Part shown: in pieces, positions 41,243 through 49,488 of the stretch
Layout: every line of letters starts with the position of its first letter
Numbering within the stretch: position 1 is the first letter of the stretch
NCBI RefSeq assembly: GCF_018397995.1
Contig: NZ_BBQH01000027.1
Location: forward strand, 32,791-96,790
DNA length: 64,000 nt
From: Rhizomonospora bruguierae
GTDB taxonomy: Bacteria > Actinomycetota > Actinomycetes > Mycobacteriales > Micromonosporaceae
Reading direction: 5' to 3'
The notes under the pieces: model-generated
Database searches by the model: none
Seen by the model: the letters and a program-made list of their open reading frames with translations, nothing else
What the model was told of the DNA's origin: nothing
Position numbers and translations under genes: made by a program

Positions 41243-42252
41243 GTCGGTGGCGGCGCCGGCACCTGAGCCGGTAGCGGTGCGGCGTGGCGCAGCGGCGGCG
41301 GCCCGGCCGGCAGCGTGACCGGCGGCGCCCAGGCCGGGTAGGGCGGGGGCGGCGCCCCGACGGGGCCGAGCATCAGGTCCGGCCAGAGGGCGGCGGTGAC
41401 CGAGCGGGAGCGGGCCAGCCGCGCGGCCGCCCGGCGGTGCCGCTCCGCGAGGACCGCCGCGAGGTACGCCCAGCCGGGCACGCCGGGCGGCGGGCCGGGG
41501 GCGGTGCACCCCGCCACCTCGATGGCCAGGGCCCGGCCCAGCAGGGTCCGCTCCGGCTCGACGAGCAGCCGCCCACGCGACAGGAAGTGCCGTACCGCCA
41601 GGGCCAGGTCGTCCTCCAGCCCGGTGAGGTCCAGCGTGGCCGCCCAGCCGGCCAGCGCCGGTGGCATCGTCGGCACCCAGCCCCACGACGCCGGGGTGCG
41701 CTCGTGGATGACCAGGGTTCCGGCGGCCAGGTCGCCGAGGCGCCGCCCGCGCGGGTTCAGCAGCATGGTGCCGAGGCTCGCCAGCCAGGTGAGCGGCAGC
41801 AGCATCAGGCCCGGCCACTCCAGGGCCAGCCCGATGAGCATGCGGGTCAGCGCGTGCCGGAACTGGATCGGGCCGCCGTCCTCGCGGACCACGCGCAGGC
41901 CCATCGCCAGCTTCCCGAGGCTGCGGCCGCCGGTCAGCGTCTCCAGCAGCAGCGGGTAGCCCGCGAAGCTCACCAGCACGCAGACGAGGAGCAGCGCCTG
42001 CACCAGCGCCGCGTCCTCGAAGCCGTCGAACACGATCGCCGACGTGATCAGCGTCGCCGGCACCAGCAGGAGCAGCAGCGCGACCTGCACGATCGCATCC
42101 ACCAGCAGCGCCAGCGCCCGCGAGCCGACCCGGGCGACCCGCACCTCCACCTCGACCGCCTCGCCGCTGACCACCCGGGCCGCCGGGGCCGGCTCGGCCG
42201 GCTCGGCGGGCGCGGGCGGGGCGAGTTGCGCGGTCACCGTCACAGTGAACAC
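41215..42252 (-). CDS. RDD-family membrane protein with extended C-terminal region
   Basis: The 345-residue protein has an N-terminal proline-rich segment. An RDD domain (VGSRALALLVDAIVQVALLLLL, GGRSLGKLAMGLRVVREDGG, RRLGDLAAGTLVIHERTP) has about four membrane spans. A cytosolic C-terminal region of about 130 residues ends Pro-rich. RDD proteins are linked to ion transport or osmotic adaptation, but this group is uncharacterised. The start is GTG at 42252 without a clear ribosome site; GTG at 42243 is an alternative. It is divergent from the SpoIIM gene by 53 bp and overlaps efeB by 28 bp at the 3' end. RDD-SpoIIM-DUF58-MoxR clusters are conserved in actinobacteria (Rv3692-Rv3695 in M. tuberculosis). 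Confidence 0.85.
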   Translation of the reverse strand: MFTVTVTAQLAPPAPAEPAEPAPAARVVSGEAVEVEVRVARVGSRALALLVDAIVQVALLLLLVPATLITSAIVFDGFEDAALVQALLLVCVLVSFAGYPLLLETLTGGRSLGKLAMGLRVVREDGGPIQFRHALTRMLIGLALEWPGLMLLPLTWLASLGTMLLNPRGRRLGDLAAGTLVIHERTPASWGWVPTMPPALAGWAATLDLTGLEDDLALAVRHFLSRGRLLVEPERTLLGRALAIEVAGCTAPGPPPGVPGWAYLAAVLAERHRRAAARLARSRSVTAALWPDLMLGPVGAPPPPYPAWAPPVTLPAGPPPLRHAAPLPAQVPAPPPTYSNSARPR

Positions 42253-42305
42253 TATGACGGCGACAGTTCGTCGTCCCGGACGGCGACGGGGGCCGTGGAG
42301 GTGGC

Positions 42306-43271
42306 GTGGACCTGGACGCGTTCGTCGCGGAGCACGACGGCGAGTGGCGCCGGCTGGAGCGGTTGTCCCGGCACCGCCGGCTCAGCGCGACCGAGGCCGA
42401 CGAACTGGTCGCCCTCTACCAGCGGGCCGCCACCCACCTGTCGGCGGTGCGCAGCCGCTCACCCGACCCGGTGCTGGTCGCGCGCCTGTCCCGCCTGGTC
42501 CTCGCGGGCCGGGGCGCGATCACCGGCGGCTCCCGCTTCCGCTGGCGGCAGGTCGGCCGGTTCTTCACCGCGGGCTTCCCCCTCGCCGCCTACCGCGCCT
42601 GGCCCTGGTGGTCCGGGGTCGCGGCGGCCACCATCCTGCTCACCGGCTTCCTGATGAGCTGGATCGCCACGCACCCGGAATCGGCCCGCGCGTTCCTCAC
42701 CGAAGAGCAGATGGACCGGTTGGTCAACACCGACTTCGCCGGCTACTACTCCGAGTACCTGGCCCCCAACTTCTCGTTCCTCGTCTGGACCCACAACGCC
42801 TGGGTGCTGGCGATGTGCCTGGCGTCCGGGGTACTGATCGCGCCGGTCCTCTACCTGCTGTGGGAGAACTCGCTGAACCTGGCCATCGCCGGCGGCGTCA
42901 TGCTCGCCAGCGGGCGCGAGGACGTCTTCTTCGGCCTGATCCTGCCGCACGGACTGCTCGAGCTGACCTGCATGTTCGTCTGCGCCGGCGTCGGCCTGCG
43001 GATCGGCTGGGCCTGGATCGCCCCGGGCGCCGACCGCAGCCGCGGCCGGGCCGTCGCCCAGACCGGCCGCACCGCCATGCTGGTGGCGCTCGGCCTGGTG
43101 CCGGTGCTACTCGTCTCCGCGTTGCTGGAGGCGTTCGTCACGCCGTCCGCGCTGCCCACCGCCATCCGGATCGGCATCGGGGCCGCGGCGTGGCTCGCCT
43201 TCCTCGGCTACGTCCTGATCCTCGGCCGCCGCGCCGCGCAGGCCGGGCACGACGCCGACGCCGACACCTGA
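42306..43271 (+). CDS. SpoIIM-family (stage II sporulation protein M) membrane protein
   Basis: The 321-residue membrane protein has a cytosolic helical start (DLDAFVAEHDGEWRRLERL), then about six transmembrane helices. The signature is NFSFLVWTHNAWVLAMCLASGVLIAP followed by LILPHGLLELTCMFV. In Bacillus, SpoIIM is part of the complex that drives engulfment through peptidoglycan remodelling. In actinobacteria this homologue sits with RDD, DUF58 and MoxR genes and may guide envelope remodelling. GTG at 42306 has GGAGGTGGC upstream. It faces the DUF58 gene convergently with about 107 bp of non-coding DNA that holds no feature I can name. Confidence 0.9.
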   Translation: MDLDAFVAEHDGEWRRLERLSRHRRLSATEADELVALYQRAATHLSAVRSRSPDPVLVARLSRLVLAGRGAITGGSRFRWRQVGRFFTAGFPLAAYRAWPWWSGVAAATILLTGFLMSWIATHPESARAFLTEEQMDRLVNTDFAGYYSEYLAPNFSFLVWTHNAWVLAMCLASGVLIAPVLYLLWENSLNLAIAGGVMLASGREDVFFGLILPHGLLELTCMFVCAGVGLRIGWAWIAPGADRSRGRAVAQTGRTAMLVALGLVPVLLVSALLEAFVTPSALPTAIRIGIGAAAWLAFLGYVLILGRRAAQAGHDADADT

Positions 43272-43378
43272 CCAGCACCCGTTCCGGAAGGGCCGGTCCA
43301 GCCGCGCGGCGCTCCGCCAAACGCCACCGGTCGTCCTCCTCCGATCCCCCCGCGGACCATGCCGGCCCGAAACAGGCG

Positions 43379-44692
43379 TCAGAGGCGCCCGGTGGTCTTG
43401 AGGGCCAGGTAGGCGTCGGCGACCCTGGACGCGAACTGGCCCACCGGGGCGTCCACCACCTGGACGCCGCCGCGCCGCAGGGCGGCACTGACCTGGTCCC
43501 GCTCGGCGATGGCGCGCCAGGCGGCGGCCGACGCGTACACGTCGTCGGCCGTGCGGGCGGGCCCGGCGGTGAGATCGTCCAGGACCGGGTCGTGGACGGC
43601 GGCCAGCAGGACCCGGTGGCGGGCGGCCAGCCGGGGCAGGACGGGCAGCAGGCCCTCGCCGAGGGCGCCCGGCTCCAGCGCCGTGAACAGGACCACCAGC
43701 GCGCGTTTGCGGGCCCGCCGGAGCACCTCGCCGACGGCCAGTTCGAAGTCCGTCTCGACCAGCGCGGGTTCCAGCGGGGCGAGGGCGTTGACCAGGCGGG
43801 GCAGCAGGGTGCGCCGGTTGGCGCCGGAGACGGCGGCGCGCACGGCGGTGTCGACGGCCAGCAGGTCGACCCGGTCGCCGGCCCGGGACGCGAGGGTGGC
43901 CAGCAGCAGGGCGGCGTCCATGGCCACGTCCAGCCGGGGTTCGGCGCCGGCCAGGACGGCCGCGGTCCGGCCGGTGTCGACCAGGCACAGCACCCGGCGG
44001 TCCCGCTCCGGGCGCCAGGTGCGGACCAGCACGTCGGCCCGGCGGGCGCTGGCGCGCCAGTCGATGGAGCGCACGTCGTCACCGAGCACGTACTCGCGCA
44101 GCGAGTCGAACTCGGTGCCCTGGCCGCGCCCGCGGGTGGCCACGGCGCCCTCGATCAGGCGCAGCCGGGACAGCTTCTCCGGCAGCAGCCGGCGGGACTC
44201 GAACCGGGGCAGCACCCGCAGCGTCCACGGTGGAGTGGCGGCCAGCGCCCGGCGCCCCCGGGACTGGCGGTACGCGAAGCCGAACGGGCCGTACGAGCGG
44301 ATCGTGAGCCGGACGGCGGGCCGGTCGCCCCGGCGGGTGGGGGTGAGCGTGGCGGGCAGGGTGACCGTCCCACCCGGTTCGGCGACCACGTGGTGCAGTT
44401 CCGGGTGGGCGCCGGCGGAGGGCACCCACGCGTCGCGGACCTCGGCCCGCAGGCGGCGCTCGGAGCCGTTGTGCAGGCGCAGTTCGACGTCGGCGCGCTC
44501 GCCCAACCGGACGGCGCGGGCGCCCTCCCGGCGGGCCGTGATCCGCTCTAGCGGGGCGGCCAGGGCGGCGTCCAGCAGGCAGAACGCGATCACCAGGCCG
44601 GCCATGAGCGCAACCCCCAGCCACGGCCAGGGCCACAGCGGCAGCGTGAACGCGGCGGCGGCGAGGAGAAGCCCGGCACGCCGGGTGATCAT
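43379..44692 (-). CDS. DUF58 domain membrane protein
   Basis: The 437-residue protein has two N-terminal transmembrane helices (LLLAAAAFTLPLWPWPWLGVALMAGLVIAF). A beta-rich domain follows, then the DUF58 core with EYVLGDDVRSIDWRASARRADVLVRTW. A VWA-like fold carries VLCLVDTGRTAAVL in place of a clear MIDAS motif. DUF58 proteins work with MoxR ATPases as chaperone-like partners. ATG at 44692 overlaps the MoxR stop (ATGA); the open frame extends farther upstream within moxR, but that part is a shadow. It is the last gene of a five-gene coupled operon. Confidence 0.9.
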   Translation of the reverse strand: MITRRAGLLLAAAAFTLPLWPWPWLGVALMAGLVIAFCLLDAALAAPLERITARREGARAVRLGERADVELRLHNGSERRLRAEVRDAWVPSAGAHPELHHVVAEPGGTVTLPATLTPTRRGDRPAVRLTIRSYGPFGFAYRQSRGRRALAATPPWTLRVLPRFESRRLLPEKLSRLRLIEGAVATRGRGQGTEFDSLREYVLGDDVRSIDWRASARRADVLVRTWRPERDRRVLCLVDTGRTAAVLAGAEPRLDVAMDAALLLATLASRAGDRVDLLAVDTAVRAAVSGANRRTLLPRLVNALAPLEPALVETDFELAVGEVLRRARKRALVVLFTALEPGALGEGLLPVLPRLAARHRVLLAAVHDPVLDDLTAGPARTADDVYASAAAWRAIAERDQVSAALRRGGVQVVDAPVGQFASRVADAYLALKTTGRL

Positions 44693-45696
44693 CGTGGGGT
44701 CGGCACGGTCGCGAGCACGGAGTCCAGCACATGCTCCGCCGTGGTGCCCTCCAGTTCCGCCTCCGGCCGCAGCCGCACCCGGTGCCGCAGCACGGCCCGG
44801 GCGACCGCCTTCACATCGTCCGGGGTGACGTACTCGCGGCCGGACAGCCACGCCCACGCCTTGGCCGTCAGCAGCAGCGCGGTCGCGCCGCGTGGGGAGG
44901 CGCCCAGTTCCAGCGACGGGGAGACGCGGGTGGCACGGCACAGGTCCACCATGTACGCGAGCACCGGGTCGGCCACCCCGACCCGGGCCACCGCCACCCG
45001 CCCGGCGGCCAGGTCGGCGGCGCTGGCCACCTGGACGATGCCGGCCGCCTTGAGGTCCCGGGGGTCGAAGCCCGCGTGATGCGCCCGGAGCACGCCCAAC
45101 TCCTCGTCCCGGGTGGGCAGCGGCACCGACAGCTTGACCAGGAACCGGTCCAGTTGCGCCTCGGGCAGCGGGTAGGTGCCCTCGTACTCGATGGGGTTCT
45201 GGGTCGCCGCCACGATGAACGGCGTGGGCAGCGGGCGGGCGGTGCCCTCGACCGAGACCTGGCGCTCCTCCATGACCTCCAGCAGCGCCGCCTGGGTCTT
45301 CGGCGGCGTGCGGTTGATCTCGTCGGCGAGTAGCAGGTTGGTGAAGACCGGGCCCTCGCGGAAGGTGAACGCGGCGGTGCGCGGGTCGAACACCAGCGAG
45401 CCGGTGACGTCGCCGGGCATCAGGTCGGGGGTGAACTGGAGGCGCTTGGCCTCCAGGTCCAGCGCGGCGGCGAAGGCGCGCACCAGCAGCGTCTTGGCCA
45501 CGCCGGGCACGCCCTCCAGCAGCACGTGCCCCCGGCACAGCAGCGCGATCACCAGCCCGGTGACCACGGACTCCTGGCCGACGACGGCCTTGGCCACCTC
45601 GGTGCGCAGGCGGTGCAGGGCGGCCCGGGGGTCCACACCGGCGACCGGGTGCGGCGCCGGAGGTTCCGCCGGGAAATCGGTCAGGGGTTCGGTCAC
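44689..45696 (-). CDS. MoxR-family AAA+ ATPase
   Basis: The 335-residue ATPase has Walker A GVPGVAKT (62-69), Walker B LLADEINR (121-128), sensor 1 AATQNPIEYEGTYPLPEAQLDRF and a C-terminal lid domain. MoxR ATPases remodel or activate partner proteins, here most likely the DUF58 protein directly downstream. GTG at 45696 follows GGGAGGAACCCG and overlaps the DUF4350 stop as GTGA. Coupling at both ends implies near-stoichiometric production with its neighbours. Confidence 0.94.
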   Translation of the reverse strand: MTEPLTDFPAEPPAPHPVAGVDPRAALHRLRTEVAKAVVGQESVVTGLVIALLCRGHVLLEGVPGVAKTLLVRAFAAALDLEAKRLQFTPDLMPGDVTGSLVFDPRTAAFTFREGPVFTNLLLADEINRTPPKTQAALLEVMEERQVSVEGTARPLPTPFIVAATQNPIEYEGTYPLPEAQLDRFLVKLSVPLPTRDEELGVLRAHHAGFDPRDLKAAGIVQVASAADLAAGRVAVARVGVADPVLAYMVDLCRATRVSPSLELGASPRGATALLLTAKAWAWLSGREYVTPDDVKAVARAVLRHRVRLRPEAELEGTTAEHVLDSVLATVPTPR

Positions 45697-47057
45697 CGGG
45701 TTCCTCCCGTCTCGGGACCGGCCGCGGTTGCGGCGGCCGACGCGTCGTGTACCAGGGCGGCGAGCCGCTCGGCCGCCCGGACCAGGTCCTCGTCCCGGTC
45801 CGGGTCCGGGCCGTAGAGCAGGTCGCGGACCTCGTCGGCGGGCCAGCCGCTGTGCCCGGCGATGAGCGCGGCCAGGTCGTCCGGACCGGTGCCGGGCGGC
45901 GGCTCCAGGCGGGCGGCGAGTTTGCGCAGCGCGGCCCGCCGCAGCATGGCGAGGGTGGCGCCGGGGTCGCGGGCACGCCGGTAGAGGCGGCCGCGACCGA
46001 ACACGGTCTCGGCGGCCCGCACCGTGACCGGCAGCGGCTCGCCGACCGGTGGACCGAGCCGGCGGGCGCGCCACAGCGCGAGCGCGAGCGCGGCGAGGGC
46101 CAACTGCGCCAGCAGCGCCCAGAACCAGGCCGGGAAGGCCCGCCACATCGGGTTCGGGGTGCCGGCCGCCTTCTCCTGCTCCTGCCTGGGGGGCGGGGAC
46201 GGCTGCTCCCCGCGGCGGGCCACGGTGGGCGCGGGGGCCAGCGACGGGGGGCCGTCGACCGCGTCCGGGTCGTCGAGCACGCCGGGGGCGGGCTCGTGCC
46301 GGTGCAGGTCCAGCCAGACCACGGTGGGGTGGTCGGCGAGCAGGCCGGTCGCCAGCGCCGCATTGCTGTGCTCGTCGATCCGGTCGTTGCGGAACGGGTC
46401 GGCCGCGCCGACCACGACCAGCGGCGCCGCGGACAGCCGCACCCCCACCAGCGAGTCGCCGTAGCAGGCGAACACGGGCTGGAGCGACGGCGACTCCCGG
46501 ACGGCGTAGTGCCGGCGGACGACCGCGGCCCGGCCGGCGCGCGCCGCGGCCGGCAGCCCGCAGCCGGCCCCCGGTTCGGCGGCGGCCGCGGCCGGGCGCT
46601 GGCCGGTCACGTCGATCCAGATGCCGGCGCTCGTCAGCGTCCGGCCGGCGGGCTCCACCAGGACGATCCGGGTGCTCTGCGGCATCGTCCGGAGCATCCG
46701 CAGGTAATACGGGTGGACCAGGGCCGGTGCCGGGATGAACAGGGTGGTGTCGCCGGCGTGCGCGGCGACCAGCGCGTCCGACGTGCGGGTTTCCCGGCGC
46801 ACCGCGATGCCCCGGGCGGCGAGCCGGTCCGCGAGCGCCCGCCCGCCCACCGCATCGGCGCTCACCGGAGACAGGAACGCGGCCTCGGCCGGGTCGGGCT
46901 GCTCGATCGAGTACGCGATCGCGGTCGTGGCGAACAGCGCCAGCACCACGCCGAACGGGATCGCCCAGCGGTGCCACCGCCGCCGGCGGCGGGGCGGCGC
47001 CGGCGCGGCCGGGCGTGGCGCCGCGGCGCGGGGCGGTGCGGGGGCGGTGAGTGTCAT
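45693..47057 (-). CDS. DUF4350 domain membrane protein
   Basis: The 454-residue protein has a cytosolic Pro/Arg-rich start and one transmembrane helix (HRWAIPFGVVLALFATTAIAYSI). A DUF4350 extracytoplasmic domain follows (GGRALADRLAARGIAVRRE, TLFIPAPALVHPYYLRMLRT, VVGAADPFRNDRIDEHSNAAL). A second helix (AWFWALLAQLALAALALALW) and a cytosolic helical tail complete it. Function is unknown; the fold resembles GATase-like/ABC accessory domains. ATG at 47057 overlaps the DUF4129 stop as ATGA. The N-in to N-in layout leaves both ends available to MoxR. Confidence 0.88.
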   Translation of the reverse strand: MTLTAPAPPRAAAPRPAAPAPPRRRRRWHRWAIPFGVVLALFATTAIAYSIEQPDPAEAAFLSPVSADAVGGRALADRLAARGIAVRRETRTSDALVAAHAGDTTLFIPAPALVHPYYLRMLRTMPQSTRIVLVEPAGRTLTSAGIWIDVTGQRPAAAAAEPGAGCGLPAAARAGRAAVVRRHYAVRESPSLQPVFACYGDSLVGVRLSAAPLVVVGAADPFRNDRIDEHSNAALATGLLADHPTVVWLDLHRHEPAPGVLDDPDAVDGPPSLAPAPTVARRGEQPSPPPRQEQEKAAGTPNPMWRAFPAWFWALLAQLALAALALALWRARRLGPPVGEPLPVTVRAAETVFGRGRLYRRARDPGATLAMLRRAALRKLAARLEPPPGTGPDDLAALIAGHSGWPADEVRDLLYGPDPDRDEDLVRAAERLAALVHDASAAATAAGPETGGTR

Positions 47058-47701
47058 CGGCCCACCCGCTCGGGTTCCAGGATGGCGTGCAGCGCCTCGG
47101 CCAACTCGCGCATCCGCTGGTCGTGCCGGTCGAGCGCGGCGCGCTGCCCGTACCAGATGTCGGAGAAGATGCCGCCGGCCTCGCCCAGGGCCGCGTCCGT
47201 CCCCGGGCGGGCGTCCGTGGCGGCGCGGGCCAGTTCGGTCACCGTCCACCCGGGCCGGTGCTCGATCACCCGGCGCTCGACCAGTTCGCGGACCATGCCG
47301 CGCAGCCGCTCCCGGACCGCCTCCGCGTACCGGCCCTGCGCGGCCAGGTCGTCCGCGAGCGAGCGCAGCGCGACGGCGGGCATGTCGGGCAGTTCGTCCT
47401 CGGCGGGCGCGGTCGGCACCGGTTGCTCGGGCACCGGTCGGCGGCGGCGCCGGAACGGCCAGCGGAGGCGCAACCGCAGGCGCGGCCAGCGCCACCGGGG
47501 CCGGCGCAGCCGCGGCATCCGCCAGCGGCGCAGTCGGGGCATCCGCCAGCGGGGCAGCCGGCGCGGCACCCAGGCCGGGTACCAGTACCAGGCGGCGCCG
47601 ACCAGCGCGGCGAGCAGGAGCAGGCCGCCCGCGGCCAGCGTCAGCGGCATCAGGTCGCCGAGCGCGGCGAGCGCCTCGGTCCACCAGCGGGAGAAGCTCA
47701 C
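47054..47701 (-). CDS. DUF4129 domain membrane protein
   Basis: The 215-residue protein has one N-terminal transmembrane helix (LMPLTLAAGGLLLLAALVGAAWYW). A very basic repeat region follows (RLPRWRMPRLRRWRMPRLRR and onward, about residues 48-85). A C-terminal DUF4129 helical domain carries AVALRSLADDLAAQGRYAEAVRERLRGMVRELVERRVI and WTVTELARAA. The Arg/Trp-rich stretch built from R-x-P-R-x-R units is unusual and may bind lipid head groups. GTG at 47701 overlaps the stop of the upstream membrane gene (GTGA). Confidence 0.88.
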   Translation of the reverse strand: MSFSRWWTEALAALGDLMPLTLAAGGLLLLAALVGAAWYWYPAWVPRRLPRWRMPRLRRWRMPRLRRPRWRWPRLRLRLRWPFRRRRRPVPEQPVPTAPAEDELPDMPAVALRSLADDLAAQGRYAEAVRERLRGMVRELVERRVIEHRPGWTVTELARAATDARPGTDAALGEAGGIFSDIWYGQRAALDRHDQRMRELAEALHAILEPERVGR

Positions 47702-48579
47702 CGCCACACCGCCAGGTGCGCGGGGGTGACGGCGCCGCGGGCGGCGGCCCGGGCCAGCCGGATGTCCAGGCCCTCGGTGCGCATCCGGGTCTCCAGGTGC
47801 AGGACCGCGTCCAGGCAGGCCAGGGTCGGGTACGCGAGGGTGTTCACCAGCGTCCACGCGATGAACGCCACCGGGTACCGCCAGTCCGCGGCGCCGACGT
47901 TGAACACCTCCAGGACGGTGACGCCGGCCAGCCCGAGCGCCGCCCGCACGCCCAGCCAGCCGAGGTAGCCGGCGATCCGGATCCAGCCGGCCCGGGCGCC
48001 GTCGCGGACGGCGAGCACGGCACCGCGGCCGAGCGCCCGCAGCGGGCCGACCCGGTCCAGGACCAGCGCGGGCGCGGCGAGGCCGAACAGCGCGTACCCG
48101 AGTGCCCACAGCGGGCCGCCGAGCGCCGCGAGGCCGGTGACCACCGCGCAGACCACCGCGACGGGCAGCAGCGCCGGGCCGGCGCCGCCCAGGCGCAGCA
48201 GCCGGAACGGGTTGCCGCCGGTGCGGCCCAGCACCGCCTCGCCCGCCGCGCGCCCGGCCACCCCGCCGAGCAGCGCGATGATCCCCGCCTCCAGCGCGAA
48301 CCCGGCCACCAGCAGCGGCCAGTACCGCAGGAGCGGGGGCAGGAAGGGTTCGAAGAAGTGCAGCGCGGGCAGGTACAACGGCGGCTCGGCCCGGGCGAAG
48401 CGGCGCAGCGGCCAGAGCACCGCCTGCTCGGCGGCGGCCAGCGCCAGGGCCAGCGGCAGCAGCGCGGGCGCGGCCGTGCGCAGCAGCGCGACGGCGGCGT
48501 CCAGCAACTCGCCGAGCGTGAGCGGGCGCAGCGGCAGCACGGCGGGCGGACCCGGGGCACCCCGCTCGGCCTGGTTCAC
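47698..48579 (-). CDS. Multi-pass membrane protein, first gene of the MoxR operon
   Basis: The 293-residue protein has about six hydrophobic helices, beginning after LRPLTLGELLDAAVALLRTAAPALLPLALAL. That opening (GELLDAAVxLLR) is seen in actinobacterial membrane proteins annotated as glycerophosphoryl diester phosphodiesterase membrane-domain or DUF7544-like; the function is unknown. GTG at 48579 is used. It is divergent from mtrA with a 206-bp gap that probably holds both promoters, which puts the MoxR operon under the eye of MtrA itself. Its stop overlaps the DUF4129 start. Confidence 0.8.
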   Translation of the reverse strand: MNQAERGAPGPPAVLPLRPLTLGELLDAAVALLRTAAPALLPLALALAAAEQAVLWPLRRFARAEPPLYLPALHFFEPFLPPLLRYWPLLVAGFALEAGIIALLGGVAGRAAGEAVLGRTGGNPFRLLRLGGAGPALLPVAVVCAVVTGLAALGGPLWALGYALFGLAAPALVLDRVGPLRALGRGAVLAVRDGARAGWIRIAGYLGWLGVRAALGLAGVTVLEVFNVGAADWRYPVAFIAWTLVNTLAYPTLACLDAVLHLETRMRTEGLDIRLARAAARGAVTPAHLAVWR

Positions 48580-48785
48580 GCGTCACTCCCGGCACTCGCT
48601 TCCCGGCCGGTGCCGGGCCCGGCCATCGTGGCACGGGCGCGCGTTGCCCGCGATCCCGCCCGGGTCCCTGCCGGCGTGTCGGACACGGCCGGTCAGCCGT
48701 GCCGCGCCGGCCGAACGGCCATACCGGGGGCCGCCGGCCGTACCCGTACCCTCGCCAGTCCCGACGAGGTGCAATATTTGAGCGC

Positions 48786-49475
48786 ATGAGAGCCCGGATT
48801 CTGGTGGTCGACGACGACCCCGCGCTGGCCGAGATGCTCGGGATCGTGCTGCGTAGCGAGGGGTTCCTGCCCTCCTTCGTCGCCGACGGCGAGCGCGCGC
48901 TGGCGGCCTTCCGGGAGAGCCGGCCGGATATCGTCCTGCTGGACCTGATGCTGCCGGGGATGAGCGGCATCGATGTCTGCCGGGCGATCCGCGCCGAGTC
49001 CGGCGTGCCGATCGTCATGCTGACCGCCAAGAGCGACACCGTGGACGTGGTGCTGGGGCTGGAGTCCGGCGCCGACGACTACGTCATCAAGCCGTTCAAG
49101 CCCAAGGAACTGGTCGCCCGGATGCGGGCCCGGCTACGCCGGGGCGAGGACGCGGCGCCCGAACTGCTCACGATCGGGCCGCCCGGCAACCAGATCAGCA
49201 TCGACGTGCCGGCGCACACGGTCAGCCGGGACGGCGACGAGGTCAAGCTGACCCCGCTGGAGTTCGACCTGCTGGTGGCGCTGGCCCGCAAGCCGCGCCA
49301 GGTGTTCACCCGAGAGGTCCTGCTGGAGCAGGTCTGGGGGTACCGGCACGCGGCCGACACCCGGCTGGTGAACGTGCACGTCCAGCGGCTGCGCGCGAAG
49401 ATCGAGCCGGACCCGGAGCGGCCAGAGATCATCCTCACCGTCCGTGGCGTGGGCTACAAGGCGGGCACGGGATAG
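48786..49475 (+). CDS. mtrA: Two-component response regulator MtrA
   Basis: OmpR/PhoB-type DNA-binding response regulator that controls cell division, cell-wall and developmental genes. The 229-residue protein has the acidic pocket VVDDDP (7-12), phospho-acceptor Asp53 in LLDLMLPG, Lys102 in IKPFKPKE and a winged-helix output domain ending VRGVGYKAGTG. Length and sequence match MtrA closely. ATG at 48786 is used; the nearest GAGGTG is 12 nt upstream, a little far. mtrB follows after 13 bp, with lpqB coupled behind it. Confidence 0.97.
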   Translation: MRARILVVDDDPALAEMLGIVLRSEGFLPSFVADGERALAAFRESRPDIVLLDLMLPGMSGIDVCRAIRAESGVPIVMLTAKSDTVDVVLGLESGADDYVIKPFKPKELVARMRARLRRGEDAAPELLTIGPPGNQISIDVPAHTVSRDGDEVKLTPLEFDLLVALARKPRQVFTREVLLEQVWGYRHAADTRLVNVHVQRLRAKIEPDPERPEIILTVRGVGYKAGTG

Positions 49476-49488
49476 CCTGGCCAGCGCT

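Noticed and set aside
38363..41818. A 1151-codon open frame on the minus strand across efeO and efeB
   Set aside because: High GC keeps antisense frames open. Its product is Arg/Ala/Pro-rich with no family resemblance, whereas the plus strand encodes complete EfeO and EfeB.
43379..46363. A 994-codon frame joining DUF58 to upstream DNA
   Set aside because: The part beyond 44692 is a shadow of moxR and the DUF4350 gene; ATG 44692 overlaps the moxR stop as in the rest of the operon.
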